A DNA stretch of 64,000 bases from Amorphus sp040750475 (lineage in GTDB: Bacteria > Pseudomonadota > Alphaproteobacteria > Rhizobiales > Amorphaceae): the NCBI RefSeq assembly GCF_040750475.1, contig NZ_JABJVY010000006.1:124001-188000 (forward strand). The letters are read 5' to 3'. How positions within the stretch are numbered: the first letter of the stretch is position 1; the number at the start of each line of letters is the position of its first letter. The notes beneath the pieces are model-generated. The model saw only the letters and a program-made list of their open reading frames with translations. It did not search any database and was not told the origin of the DNA. Shown piece after piece: positions 56,064 through 63,930 of the stretch. The position numbers and the translations under genes are program-made.

Positions 56064-57278
56064 ATGCTCTACCAAACCTATCAGTTTCAAGACGACATGA
56101 TCGCCCCGCTGCGCGCCCTCGCACGCAACGCGGCATTTCCCGAATTTCCCTGCGAATGGGGAATCTTTGGCGATATGCGCCGACGGGTCTCGGCCGGATT
56201 GGAGATGCTGTCGCGCTTCGAGCTCTCCCATAGCCGGCCCGAATTCGCCATCGACAGCGTGCGGGTCGGCAATCGCGACGTGCCGGTGACGACGGAGGTC
56301 GCGCTCGATCTTCCGTTCGGCCAGCTCCTGAAATTTTCCAAGGACATCGACACGGAGCAACCCCGCGTGCTGGTGGTGGCGCCGCTCTCCGGTCACTTCG
56401 CCACGCTGCTGCGCGGCACGGTGCAGACCCTGCTGCAAGATCACGAGGTCTACATCACCGACTGGGTGAATGCGCGCGACGTGCCGTTGGAGGCCGGCCG
56501 CTTTGGCGTCGAGGACTACGTCACTTACGTGATCCGCTTCATCGAGGAGATCGGGCCCGGATCCCACATCCTCGCGGTCTGCCAGCCCTGCGTCCAGGCG
56601 CTCGCAGCGGTGGCGGTAATGTCGGAAGACGAACATCCGGCGACGCCGCGGTCGATGACGCTGATGGCCGGTCCGGTCGACGTGTCGGAAAGCCCGACGG
56701 CGGTCAACGATCTCGCCAACTCCAAGCCGCTGTCGTGGTTCGAGACCCAGGTAATCTCCAGCGTGCCGGCACGCTATCCCGGTGGCGGCCGCCGGGTCTA
56801 TCCGGGATTCGTTCAGCTCACCGCCTTCATGGCGATGAATATGGAGCGTCACCGCGATCAGCACCGCAAGCTCTACGAGTATCTCGCCGCCGGCGAGACG
56901 GAGAAGGCGGAGAAGATCAAGACCTTCTACGATGAGTATTTCGCGGTGCTGGACCTGACGGAGGAATTCTACGTCGAGACCATCGACCGGGTGTTCCAGC
57001 GCAATCAACTCGCCAAGGGCGAATTCACCTACCAGGGCCGGCTGGTCGATCCCTCCGCGATCCGAAAGACGGCGCTTCTGACGGTGGAAGGCGGGCGCGA
57101 CGACATTTGCGCGCTCGGCCAGACGGCCGCGGCCCACGATCTCTGCCGCTCCCTGCGCCCGCACCTGAAGCGCCATCATCTGCAGGCCAATGTCGGCCAC
57201 TACGGCGTTTTCAACGGCAAGCACTGGCAGCGTGAAATCTACCCCGTCGTACGCAACATGATCCTGGCGATGGAGTAG
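56064..57278 (+). CDS. phaZ: Intracellular polyhydroxyalkanoate depolymerase
   Basis: Alpha/beta-hydrolase of 404 residues that degrades stored polyhydroxybutyrate. The nucleophile motif is a cysteine variant of the lipase box, AVCQPCVQALA, with the likely catalytic Cys near residue 175. This matches PhaZ1-type intracellular depolymerases. The start MLYQTYQFQDDM is the family N-terminus. ITDWVNARDVPLEAGRFGVEDYV and GQTAAAHDLCRSL are family blocks, and the catalytic His is probably in NVGHYGVFNG. No PHA synthase or phasin gene is in the window. Confidence 0.93.
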   Translation: MLYQTYQFQDDMIAPLRALARNAAFPEFPCEWGIFGDMRRRVSAGLEMLSRFELSHSRPEFAIDSVRVGNRDVPVTTEVALDLPFGQLLKFSKDIDTEQPRVLVVAPLSGHFATLLRGTVQTLLQDHEVYITDWVNARDVPLEAGRFGVEDYVTYVIRFIEEIGPGSHILAVCQPCVQALAAVAVMSEDEHPATPRSMTLMAGPVDVSESPTAVNDLANSKPLSWFETQVISSVPARYPGGGRRVYPGFVQLTAFMAMNMERHRDQHRKLYEYLAAGETEKAEKIKTFYDEYFAVLDLTEEFYVETIDRVFQRNQLAKGEFTYQGRLVDPSAIRKTALLTVEGGRDDICALGQTAAAHDLCRSLRPHLKRHHLQANVGHYGVFNGKHWQREIYPVVRNMILAME

Positions 57279-57335
57279 CCGCCGCTCCCCTCGACAAGAG
57301 CGTCCGACGTTTACTCCGCACTCCCGGGGGCTCGG

Positions 57336-57878
57336 CTACTCGAGCGCCACATCGATCGTCGCCTCGCGCGGCAACCTGATCGGCCGGCCGGCCACCACCC
57401 AGAAGCTCTCGTCCGCCGCATCCGCGACGCGCTGATTGAGCCGTCCCTGGGCGTCCCGGAAGGCGCGCGCCAGCGCATTCTCCGGCACGATGCCCCCGCC
57501 CACTTCGTTGGAGACGAAGACCACGGGGCCGGACAGGTTGGGAATCAGGGCGCAAAGCGCCTCGACCTCGGCCTCGATCGCCCGCTCCGCGCCGAACAGA
57601 TTCGCAAGCCAGAGCGTCAAGCAATCGACCAGGATGGCCGTTTCTGGCCCGGCCTCACGAGTGAGTGCGCCGACGAGGTCGACAGGCTCCTCCACGGTTC
57701 GCCAGCGCGCGTCGCGCCGGGCCTGGTGATGGGCAACCCGCGCAGCCATTTCCGTATCCTGGGGAGCGCCGGCGGAGGCCAGATAGACCGGAGCGCGCCC
57801 GGACCCGGCGACCAGCTCTTCAGCCAGACGGCTCTTGCCGGAGCGAGCTCCCCCCAGAATCAAAATCGACCGCGCCAC
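57336..57878 (-). CDS. cobU: Adenosylcobinamide kinase/adenosylcobinamide-phosphate guanylyltransferase
   Basis: Bifunctional enzyme (180 residues, also called CobP) of the nucleotide-loop pathway of cobalamin. The P-loop GGARSGKSRLAEELV begins near residue 9. Next come VYLASAGAPQDTEMAARVAHHQARR, with the GMP-accepting His, and DCLTLWLANL and VSNEVGGGIVPEN. It stands apart from other cob genes here, and I saw no cobalamin riboswitch in front of it. It lies 16 bases downstream of a small membrane protein gene on the same strand. Confidence 0.93.
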   Translation of the reverse strand: MARSILILGGARSGKSRLAEELVAGSGRAPVYLASAGAPQDTEMAARVAHHQARRDARWRTVEEPVDLVGALTREAGPETAILVDCLTLWLANLFGAERAIEAEVEALCALIPNLSGPVVFVSNEVGGGIVPENALARAFRDAQGRLNQRVADAADESFWVVAGRPIRLPREATIDVALE

Positions 57879-57894
57879 CTGTCGGACCTCCTAA

Positions 57895-58161
57895 TCATCG
57901 CTCAGTGCCCGTCCGCGACGACGGGCCCCGCCCGCCAAACGGCCGCCGGCGGCCCCACCACACTTCGCCCCGCCGCCTCAAGCGCCGCAATCCGGGACTA
58001 TCCACCGACAGCACCACCAAGCCGAGCGGCAGCATCCAGAAGCCGAGCACGGGCAGAAAGCCCAATACGCCGCCGAGCACCAGCCCCCCGCCGAGCCCGA
58101 GCCGCACCGGCCGCGATCTCGGCAGCCGGACCCGCCGTTTCCCGAACCGGATGTCGGCCAT
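57895..58161 (-). CDS. Small basic membrane protein, unknown function
   Basis: 88 residues from the ATG at 58161 (AAGGAAG site a few bases upstream). The N-terminus is strongly basic (FGKRRVRLPRSRPVR), then one long glycine- and leucine-rich hydrophobic segment (GGGLVLGGVLGFLPVLGFWMLPLGLVVLS) long enough for a hairpin of two helices, then a basic tail. It resembles small uncharacterised alphaproteobacterial membrane proteins. The longer frame to 58299 includes the region before the tRNA and is not native. Confidence 0.7.
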   Translation of the reverse strand: MADIRFGKRRVRLPRSRPVRLGLGGGLVLGGVLGFLPVLGFWMLPLGLVVLSVDSPGLRRLRRRGEVWWGRRRPFGGRGPSSRTGTER

Positions 58162-58311
58162 TCTTGCTTCCTTTATCAAGGGGTGCGGCGTGCCTTGGAA
58201 CACCGTCTGTCCACACCTCATCCGAAAACGCCACAAATGAGATGGCCCGAAGGCTTGGCAAGGGCAATGAGGCTTGATATAGGCAGCACCCACGCTCACA
58301 TGGCGTGCTGA

Positions 58312-58386
58312 TCCCCGGTAGCTCAGTGGTAGAGCAATCGGCTGTTAACCGATTGGTCGCTGGTTCGAATCCGGCCCGGGGAGCCA
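58312..58386 (+). tRNA. tRNA-Asn (anticodon GTT)
   Basis: A 75-base cloverleaf with an encoded CCA at 58384-58386. The seven-base acceptor stem TCCCCGG pairs with CCGGGGA. The D arm has GCTCAGTGGTAGAGC, the anticodon loop has CTGTTAA with GTT as anticodon, and the T arm contains GGTTCGAATCC. It forms the left boundary of the prophage, whose integrase gene points toward it. Its 3' end should therefore be the attachment site that the element reconstituted on entry. Confidence 0.97.
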
Positions 58387-58411
58387 ACCACCCTAAAAAG
58401 TGGTTATTTTT
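58386..58411 (+). terminator. Rho-independent terminator of tRNA-Asn
   Basis: AACCAC at 58386-58391 pairs with GTGGTT at 58400-58405 across an eight-base loop and is followed by ATTTTTC. The stem is short (six pairs) but the T-run is clear. It starts within the CCA end of the tRNA, so part of it probably belongs to the attachment core. Confidence 0.6.
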
Positions 58412-58422
58412 CAATAGCTTAA

Positions 58423-59618
58423 TCACGGTGCGGCCCGCCCCGAAAAGCCGTCGCCCTCTAGGTGCGGCCCGAATCGGCCTTTTCGACCCCCCCCAAAGTC
58501 CCTATCGTCATTGCCCGCTTCGAGCCGGCTAAGCGCGGCCTGAGCTAGAAGGCGTTGCCTCGCCGACCGTGTGTAGCGATCAATTTCCTTCGTCGTCGTG
58601 TGGCCCGTCACCGCCATGATTTCCCGATCGGAGCAACCTAGCTCCGCGAGGCGTGCGGCCGCGGCCTTGCGCAGTCCGTGGGCTCGCCCCGGCACGCCTG
58701 CCTCATCGCACCGCTTGGCGAACCAATTGCCGAACCCCGCGTCGGCGAACGACTTGCCGAACCGCGTGACGACAAACGTATCCTGCCCCCGCCCCGGGGT
58801 AGCCTCGATAATCTCGCGAAGGACCGTGAGGATGGGCAGCTCCATCTTGACCGGCTTGCGATTGCGCCCCTTGTGCTGAGTGAAAGTCAGCCATCCGTTT
58901 CGAATGTGCTGGGGACCGAAGCGGATCACGTCAGATCGCCGTTGCCCGGTGTAGAGGAGCAAGGCGAACGCGAGCCGGGCCATCGAGCCGACCGGATGGT
59001 ACCGCTCGAACTGCTCCACCTCGTCGAGCGTCCACGCATGAAAGCCTTGGCTATAGGCGTTGATATAAGGGACTTCCCGCGCCGGGTTCGTCGTGACGCC
59101 CGCTAGCTCGGCTTCAATCGCGTAATTGTAGAGCTGCCGAAGCGCCTTTAGGAGGCCGTTCGCCGAATGCGGATGTTCGGAGTTCTCGTCGCGCAGCTTC
59201 CGGACGTGTCGCGGCTCAAGCCTCGCAGCCGGCCGGTCGCCATACGGCGGGCGCTTATCTGTGCCGCCCTGCGCGCAGAGACGATCGAGGATCTTCCGGC
59301 GAACATATCGCGTGCTCTCCCCTAGCGATCGGAACTCGGGAGATTGGTAGTAGATGCACGCGATCTCGCGGAGCGAGCCTTCAATCGGCCGTCGTGTCGG
59401 CCGGTTCTCTGATCGGCGCCGCTTGGCGGGGGGCGCCTCAACCGGTTCACAAGTTTCAGGGTCTATGCCCTGTTCAGCTAAGCGATATTTCCGGAGAAAT
59501 TCATCTGTCCCGTATTCGGGCGTATCCTTATGCGCCTTAAGGGCTTCCTCCTGTAATAATATCGAATAGCCCCATGCCTAATCTTTTCTTTTATTATGTA
59601 TTTGGTCTTTATATTCAT
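58423..59618 (-). pseudogene. int: Tyrosine recombinase (phage integrase) split by a frameshift
   Basis: The frame ending at 58423 encodes a typical alphaproteobacterial phage integrase. Seen are the SAM-like core domain (EPRHVRKLRDENSEHPHSANGL, GFHAWTLDEVEQFERYHP), the catalytic Arg in LLLYTGQRRSDVIRFG, His-x-x-Arg in AHGLRKAAAARLAELG, His in VTGHTTTKEIDRY, and the nucleophile Tyr in that last segment. This frame is open back to a stop at 59578-59580 but has no usable start. The expected N-terminus (NIKTKYIIKEKIRHGAIRYY, then RRKPLRRIR) lies in another frame from the ATG at 59618. The two parts join near 59515-59530 if one base is restored. Either the gene is inactive or the sequence has a one-base error. 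Confidence 0.85.
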
Positions 59619-59628
59619 CGTTTTACAG

Positions 59629-59889
59629 TCAGTCCCACGGGTTATACTCATCGGGACCAATAGCAGGCAACATTTCAAATGACCGATCCAGAGCAACCCG
59701 ATCCCATACCGTTCGTCTCCTGATCCGCTTCGGACCCGGCATGAGCCCACCCGCGATCAGTTGGTCGAAGGTCGTCGGGCTTACCCCAATGTAGCGAGCC
59801 GCCTCGACTCGACTGAGGCCCCGGGGCGGAAGCGAAGGCGGTAAGACACAGCGCGCCGCCCGCTCGCCCCCTTCGTCGCGACGTGTCAC
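59629..59889 (-). CDS. Excisionase-like helix-turn-helix protein
   Basis: 86 residues from a GTG at 59889 with GGGAGG just upstream. The core LSRVEAARYIGVSPTTFDQLIAGGLMPGPKRI is a MerR/excisionase-type winged helix, followed by RTVWDRVALDRSFEML, a pattern seen in small proteins next to integrases of alphaproteobacterial prophages. It probably helps direct excision or regulates the integrase. The GTG overlaps the stop codon of a 23-codon open frame. It stops just upstream of the integrase start. Confidence 0.75.
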   Translation of the reverse strand: MTRRDEGGERAARCVLPPSLPPRGLSRVEAARYIGVSPTTFDQLIAGGLMPGPKRIRRRTVWDRVALDRSFEMLPAIGPDEYNPWD

Positions 59890-59957
59890 GCCTTCCCTCC
59901 CTGCACGGTACCGGCACGTTCCAGCTTGCAGCCGTCTAGCGTCACGTTGATGGTCAT
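59886..59957 (-). CDS. Putative 23-residue phage micro-protein or leader peptide
   Basis: A short frame starting at the ATG 59957 has GAGGAGG eight bases upstream, better placed than for any other start nearby. It encodes TINVTLDGCKLERAGTV and ends with TGA overlapping the GTG of the excisionase-like gene. The arrangement suggests translational coupling. The 'LDG.KLER' beginning is found in small phage proteins, but the function is unknown. Confidence 0.5.
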   Translation of the reverse strand: MTINVTLDGCKLERAGTVQGGKA

Positions 59958-59970
59958 CGCCCATGCCTCC

Positions 59971-60384
59971 TCAGAACGGGATTTCATCGTCGAGGTCGCG
60001 GCCGTAGTCCTGCTGGCCTGAAGATGGGCGGCCGCCTCCACCGTCGCCGAGCAACGAGAGCCTGCCGTCGAAGCCCTTCAGCACGACCTCGGCCGCTTTG
60101 CGCTTCGAACCGTCCTGGCCTTCCCATTCCCGGTATTCCATCGCCCCTTCGACCCCGACGAGGCCGCCCCTCCGGACATAGTTTTCGACGATCCGGATGA
60201 GCCCGTCCGACATCACCCTGACGCGGTGCCATTGCGTTTTCTCGCGGCGCTCGCCGGTCGACTTGTCCCGCCACCGCTCCGAGGTCGCGAGGCTGAAAGT
60301 CGCCATCCGCCGGCCGTTGTCGAAGCTCTTGATTTCCGGGTCCTGGCCGACGCGGCCGACCAGGATGACGCGGTTCATACTCAT
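59971..60384 (-). CDS. ssb: Single-stranded DNA-binding protein (phage copy)
   Basis: 137 residues with the OB-fold pattern MNRVILVGRVGQDPEIKSF, MATFSLATSERWRDK, GERREKTQWHRVRVM and NYVRRGGLVGVEGAMEYREWEGQDG. The tail ends in DLDDEIPF, the tip that recruits partner proteins. The glycine-rich linker is short, as in phage SSBs. It lies 13 bases after the stop of the helicase gene on the same strand and probably acts in phage replication. Confidence 0.95.
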   Translation of the reverse strand: MSMNRVILVGRVGQDPEIKSFDNGRRMATFSLATSERWRDKSTGERREKTQWHRVRVMSDGLIRIVENYVRRGGLVGVEGAMEYREWEGQDGSKRKAAEVVLKGFDGRLSLLGDGGGGRPSSGQQDYGRDLDDEIPF

Positions 60385-60397
60385 TTCGGGGCTCCGC

Positions 60398-61492
60398 TTA
60401 GGTCGTAACGACGGTGACGGTTTCGGCGGCGCGCATTACGGCCGTATAGAGCCATCGATCAGCGTGCTCGCCGAAGGTCCGGCTTTCGTCGAAGACGACG
60501 ACGTCATCCCATTGCGAACCCTGCGCTTTGTGACAGGTAAGCGCATATGCGTAGTCGAATGGGTCGTATTGCTTGGCCTCCTTCCAATCGAGCGACCTTT
60601 CCTCGCCCGTGACCCATGCATGGTGCGTGATAACCTTCCGCCAATCCTTATTCGTTCCGGCGTCGAGGGGGCTCACCTTCATTTGTGTCGTCTTGTCACC
60701 TTGTTTTATTATTTTCTCGACCTGCCAGATGCCACCGTTTAGCAGTCCCTTTTCTTTGTTGTTGCGTAGAGCGACAACCCGGTCGCCCGGCTGAAAGAAG
60801 CCCTCCCTTTCGAGCAATTCGCGAATGCGATCGTTGTAGAGCCGGCGCGTCATGTTCTTCCCGACGATGACCTGATCGGACGCGAGGACGGCGCCGGTTT
60901 CGATTTCCGTCCGGCCGATGACGCGGCTTTCCCCGCGGGCGCCCTTTGCGAGCCGCCCGCCTTCCCGGATTTCCATCGACATCGCGATGATTGGGTTGTC
61001 CTGCGCCTGCCGATGAACTTCGGTCAGCATGAAGTCGGGTTCGCGTGACGTGAAAAAGCCTTCGCCGCGCACCGGCGGCAACTGCGCTGGGTCGCCGAGG
61101 ACGAGGATCGGCCGACCGAACGACATAAGATCGCGGCCAAGGTCCGGGCCGACCATCGAGACCTCGTCGATGACGACGAGGTCCGCATCGGCGATCGGGC
61201 TATCGACATTCAGGCGCCAAGCCGGTTCGGGGCCGTCTTCGTCGATACGGTAAATCAACGAATGGATCGTGCGTGCGCCCTCGCAGCCCTTGGATTGCAG
61301 CATAAGCGCCGCCTTCCCGGTAAAGGCCGCGAATTGCGCCTTGCCGACGTGCTCCGCGAGATGTCGCGCGAGCGTCGTCTTGCCGGTGCCGGCATAGCCG
61401 GCGAGATAGAACGACTGCGGCCCGCCGATGCCGGACCGAAGCCAATCGCGGACGGCCTTCATCGCGCTGTCCTGCTGCGGTGAGAATTTCAT
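60398..61492 (-). CDS. Dda/RecD-type superfamily 1 DNA helicase
   Basis: ATP-dependent helicase of 364 residues. Walker A is GYAGTGKTTLARHLA near residue 32, Walker B is LVVIDEVSMV near 106, motif III is VLGDPAQLPPV, and the UvrD-like C-terminal motif is YAYALTCHKAQGSQWDDVVVFDES near 320. Length and order match T4 Dda and the small phage RecD-like helicases rather than RecBCD. The ATG at 61492 has GAGG six bases upstream. It is followed by ssb, forming a small replication module. Confidence 0.92.
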   Translation of the reverse strand: MKFSPQQDSAMKAVRDWLRSGIGGPQSFYLAGYAGTGKTTLARHLAEHVGKAQFAAFTGKAALMLQSKGCEGARTIHSLIYRIDEDGPEPAWRLNVDSPIADADLVVIDEVSMVGPDLGRDLMSFGRPILVLGDPAQLPPVRGEGFFTSREPDFMLTEVHRQAQDNPIIAMSMEIREGGRLAKGARGESRVIGRTEIETGAVLASDQVIVGKNMTRRLYNDRIRELLEREGFFQPGDRVVALRNNKEKGLLNGGIWQVEKIIKQGDKTTQMKVSPLDAGTNKDWRKVITHHAWVTGEERSLDWKEAKQYDPFDYAYALTCHKAQGSQWDDVVVFDESRTFGEHADRWLYTAVMRAAETVTVVTT

Positions 61493-61567
61493 TGCTGCCT
61501 CGATGGGTTCGAACGCCCGCCCGGCCGCCGAAGCGCCTGGGCGGCGCGGTTGATCTGCGAGAAGCGT

Positions 61568-61834
61568 TCAATACGCATCGGCGATTTCCCACCTGTCGGT
61601 TGCCGGGATATCGCCGACGAGGACGGACGTCGGAACGTTGAGCGCCCGGGCGAGAACGACGAGTTCGGCCGCCGATAGTCTCGCTGTCCCGTTTTCGATC
61701 CGGCTTACGCGAGTTGAGGTGGAGCCGAGCGCATCGGCTATCACCTTCCTATCGATCTGCTTCGAAATCCGGATCGCGAGCGCCCGGCGCGCGATCTCTC
61801 CGGCGATCGCCGAACGGTCGTCTTTGTCGATCAC
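61568..61834 (-). CDS. XRE-type helix-turn-helix regulator of the prophage
   Basis: 88 residues from a GTG at 61834. The helix-turn-helix is in ISKQIDRKVIADALGSTSTRVSRIENGTARLSAAELVVLARALNV, a Cro/CI-like fold. The C-terminus is short (DIPATDRWEIADAY) without a dimerisation or protease domain, so it is more like Cro or an accessory regulator than a full CI repressor. The GTG overlaps the stop of an 11-codon frame that starts in the stop of the preceding gene. Confidence 0.85.
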   Translation of the reverse strand: MIDKDDRSAIAGEIARRALAIRISKQIDRKVIADALGSTSTRVSRIENGTARLSAAELVVLARALNVPTSVLVGDIPATDRWEIADAY

Positions 61835-61865
61835 GGCCGCTCTCCGCGAAGGATGGTCGTAAGCA

Positions 61866-62177
61866 TCACTCGGCCTCCTTCGGCGGACCGAAGTCCGCTA
61901 GCCAGAAAGCGGCAGCGTTTTCGAAGAACGCGCGGCGACTGGTGTCGGCCGCGTCTTCGGCGATCTGAAGCGCCCGATCGAGGAACAGGTCGCTAATTGC
62001 AACCTGGGGGGCGAGCGACGCGATCGCCGATACGATCGTCGGATCCGGGTGATCGACCTTGAGCGCGAGCCGGTCGCGGCCGCGCTCGTCGATGAATTTC
62101 CGGACCCTTTCAGCGCGGCTTTCGGCAACGATCCAGAGATCGAGCATCTTGACGTGCTGATTGAGCTCAAGCGTCAT
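61866..62177 (-). CDS. Phage protein of unknown function, 103 residues
   Basis: Starts at the ATG 62177 (MTLELNQHVKMLDLWIVAE). It is helical and moderately charged (ESRAERVRKFIDERGRDRL; DLFLDRALQIAEDAADTSRRAFFENAAAFWL) and I do not recognise a family. A longer frame to 62567 is arginine-rich and is the shadow of another gene. It overlaps the 3' end of the gene upstream by 11 bases, consistent with coupling in an early phage operon. Confidence 0.7.
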   Translation of the reverse strand: MTLELNQHVKMLDLWIVAESRAERVRKFIDERGRDRLALKVDHPDPTIVSAIASLAPQVAISDLFLDRALQIAEDAADTSRRAFFENAAAFWLADFGPPKEAE

Positions 62178-62292
62178 CGCCGCCCCCTTCGCCCTGATCT
62201 TCGGACGCAGCGTCGAAGCCCGCGAGCCAAGCATCACGCTCCGCATGGCGGCCATCTTCGCGGAACTCCGGCGGCACCGCCTTCCGGGCCAT
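62167..62292 (-). CDS. Small phage protein of unknown function, 41 residues
   Basis: Starts at the ATG 62292 and reads KAVPPEFREDGRHAERDAW, then LAGFDAASED, ending in a glycine- and aspartate-rich tail. The WLAGF-type motif is common in small alphaproteobacterial phage proteins. No function is known. The stop lies within the start region of the next gene. Confidence 0.6.
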   Translation of the reverse strand: MARKAVPPEFREDGRHAERDAWLAGFDAASEDQGEGGGDDA

Positions 62293-62310
62293 CCCCTTGT
62301 GGAAGGCATC

Positions 62311-62928
62311 TCAGCCGCGATCGCGGGCATGCTCGATGTCGTCGGACGTCGCTTCCGGCATATCGCGAGCCGGTTCGTCCGCCTCTCCTTCCCCCTGCTC
62401 GGTATCGTCGGCGCGGCTTTCCGCATCGGCGGTCGTTTCCGGCGCCTTTTCGGCGCGCTTTTCCTTCTTTCCGTCCGCCTTGGGGGAATCCCCCGCCCCA
62501 TTCTGCGCCGTCGATTTTTCCGCGCCTTTCGCGGCCTTCGCATTGGAGCCCTCACCTTCGGCGACATCGCCGAGCTTTTCGTTCAGTCCCTTGCGATCGC
62601 TGGAGCCGGCTGGGACCGTCGTCGAGAACATTTCCTCGACGGTCGCTTCTCCGTTCTTCAAGGCGCTGTGCATGCCGGTCAGAACCGGCATGTGATCGAG
62701 GGTGATATCGTCGAGCCCGCCGGCACCGATCGCGGTAAAGATCTGCTCGGGCTTTACGCCAAAGGCGGCGAACGCCTTCAGCATCTTGTCGCGCCGCTCC
62801 GAGAGCGTCTTGACGTCGCCTTTGACCGTCGCCTCGGCGGCTTCGTAAGCCTTGCGCCAGACGGCCTTCGGCACCCCGCCGAGGATCGCATTGCGCTTGG
62901 CGATCGAGCACGCCGCCGATCGGGACAC
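62311..62928 (-). CDS. Phage protein, apparently truncated at its N-terminus, with acidic low-complexity tail
   Basis: Up to 205 residues from a GTG at 62928. The recognisable part begins near AKRNAILGGVPKAVWRKAYEAA and continues through LDDITLDHMPVLTGMHSALK and NGEATVEEMF. This has the flavour of the C-terminal part of a longer phage protein, perhaps a recombination protein, but I cannot name the family. The last 90 residues are low in complexity and rich in Glu, Asp, Lys and Ala. The first ten residues lie where the upstream exonuclease frame loses sense, so the original N-terminus was probably lost. Confidence 0.6.
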   Translation of the reverse strand: MSRSAACSIAKRNAILGGVPKAVWRKAYEAAEATVKGDVKTLSERRDKMLKAFAAFGVKPEQIFTAIGAGGLDDITLDHMPVLTGMHSALKNGEATVEEMFSTTVPAGSSDRKGLNEKLGDVAEGEGSNAKAAKGAEKSTAQNGAGDSPKADGKKEKRAEKAPETTADAESRADDTEQGEGEADEPARDMPEATSDDIEHARDRG

Positions 62929-63178
62929 CGTTTTCCCGAAGGAACTCGGTCGTCAGGCCATTGATCTCGGTCGCCTTGGCGCTCATCCGCCAACCGTCCG
63001 GGCGGACATAGAAGTCCTTCCGGTCGAGCACTTCGGCGTTTTCATCGACGTAGATCGATGCGAGATGCGCGAGCCGTGGCTGTCCGACGGCGTCGGCGGG
63101 AAGCTTGAAGTCGAACAGCCCGCTCGTTTCCGTATCGATCACGGCGTATCTAACGCGGCGTAGGGTGCTCGCGCTCAT
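62552..63178 (-). pseudogene. DnaQ-type 3'-5' exonuclease fragment
   Basis: Only the first 80 or so residues look like a protein: VRYAVIDTETSGLFDFKLP carries the ExoI motif with the metal-binding Asp and Glu, and KDFYVRPDGWRMSAKATEINGLTTEFLRENG is usual for this family. After about 62930 the frame becomes arginine-rich and is a shadow of the gene in the next frame. The ExoII and ExoIII residues are missing. The start at 63178 overlaps the stop of the preceding gene as ATGA. A deletion or frameshift joined the two genes, unless this is a sequencing error. Confidence 0.7.
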
Positions 63179-63930
63179 CGGAACGTCGCCTTCGTGCTTT
63201 CGAAGACGTGGACGCCCGCAAGGCTCGCCGAGCCTTTCTGGATGCGGACATATGAGCGGCTGGCCTTTTCGACGTCCTCCCTTCGAAGGAACGGCCGAAG
63301 CACGTCGAGCGGGATCGCGTCATAGTCCGTGATCTGGAAATCCCAGGTCGACCGGCTACCGGATCGGGCTCCGCTTTCCGTCGTCCGTTTGGTGACGGAC
63401 CGAACCCCGGACTCGATGGCAGCCTCGGCGTCTTCCCGTTTCGCCGCGAGCTGTTCCGCCTCGTCCGCGTAGCGTGCGACCGTATCCGGCCGCTTGGCAG
63501 CCTCGGCGCGTTTCCGGGCGGCTTCCTCCTGCTGGGCGAGCCGGCGCGCCTCGTCCTCGCGGCGGCGCTTTTCGGCCGCAGCCTTTTTCTCGTGCCACGC
63601 CGTCGCCCTTGCTTCGAGTGTGCTCAAGATGCTGGCGACGCGGCCAATCTGCGCGTTGAAGAACGTGTCGACCGTCCGCCCGGCTTCGAGGTGCGGTTCC
63701 TTTTCTTCCTTCCGGGTTGCGTCGATGCGCTTGCGGAGCTTCGCAAGGTCGCGGCCGACGTTGGTCGTCGCGTCGAGATCATCGTCGGAACTGATTTCCT
63801 CGGGGAGAACCATCGCGCGCTTCGCGATGGCATCGACGTCGCCGACAAGCGAGCGATGCTGATCGGCAAGCAATTCCTCCAATGGTGGTGCGTTGTGCCC
63901 CATCCCTGGGGCGGCCTGAGCTTCGGACAT
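63175..63930 (-). CDS. Phage protein with coiled-coil centre, unknown function
   Basis: 251 residues from the ATG at 63930 (SEAQAAPGMGHNAPP, a start common in alphaproteobacterial phages). A frame open to 63981 adds 17 residues with no support. The middle (about residues 100-185) is a charged helix rich in Ala, Arg and Glu (AAAEKRRREDEARRLAQQEE) and probably a coiled coil. The C-terminal domain, about 60 residues, reads FQITDYDAIPLDVLRPFL and ends with TKATFR. Relatives sit beside phage recombination genes. It overlaps the exonuclease start by four bases. Confidence 0.75.
   Translation of the reverse strand: MSEAQAAPGMGHNAPPLEELLADQHRSLVGDVDAIAKRAMVLPEEISSDDDLDATTNVGRDLAKLRKRIDATRKEEKEPHLEAGRTVDTFFNAQIGRVASILSTLEARATAWHEKKAAAEKRRREDEARRLAQQEEAARKRAEAAKRPDTVARYADEAEQLAAKREDAEAAIESGVRSVTKRTTESGARSGSRSTWDFQITDYDAIPLDVLRPFLRREDVEKASRSYVRIQKGSASLAGVHVFESTKATFR

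Noticed and set aside
57279..57335. Cobalamin riboswitch near cobU
   Set aside because: This stretch is downstream of cobU, and the upstream gap is only 16 bases, so there is no room for a riboswitch and no B12-box-like sequence was seen.
59500..59540. Programmed ribosomal frameshifting in the integrase
   Set aside because: No slippery heptamer or downstream structure is evident at the join; a plain indel or sequencing error is simpler.
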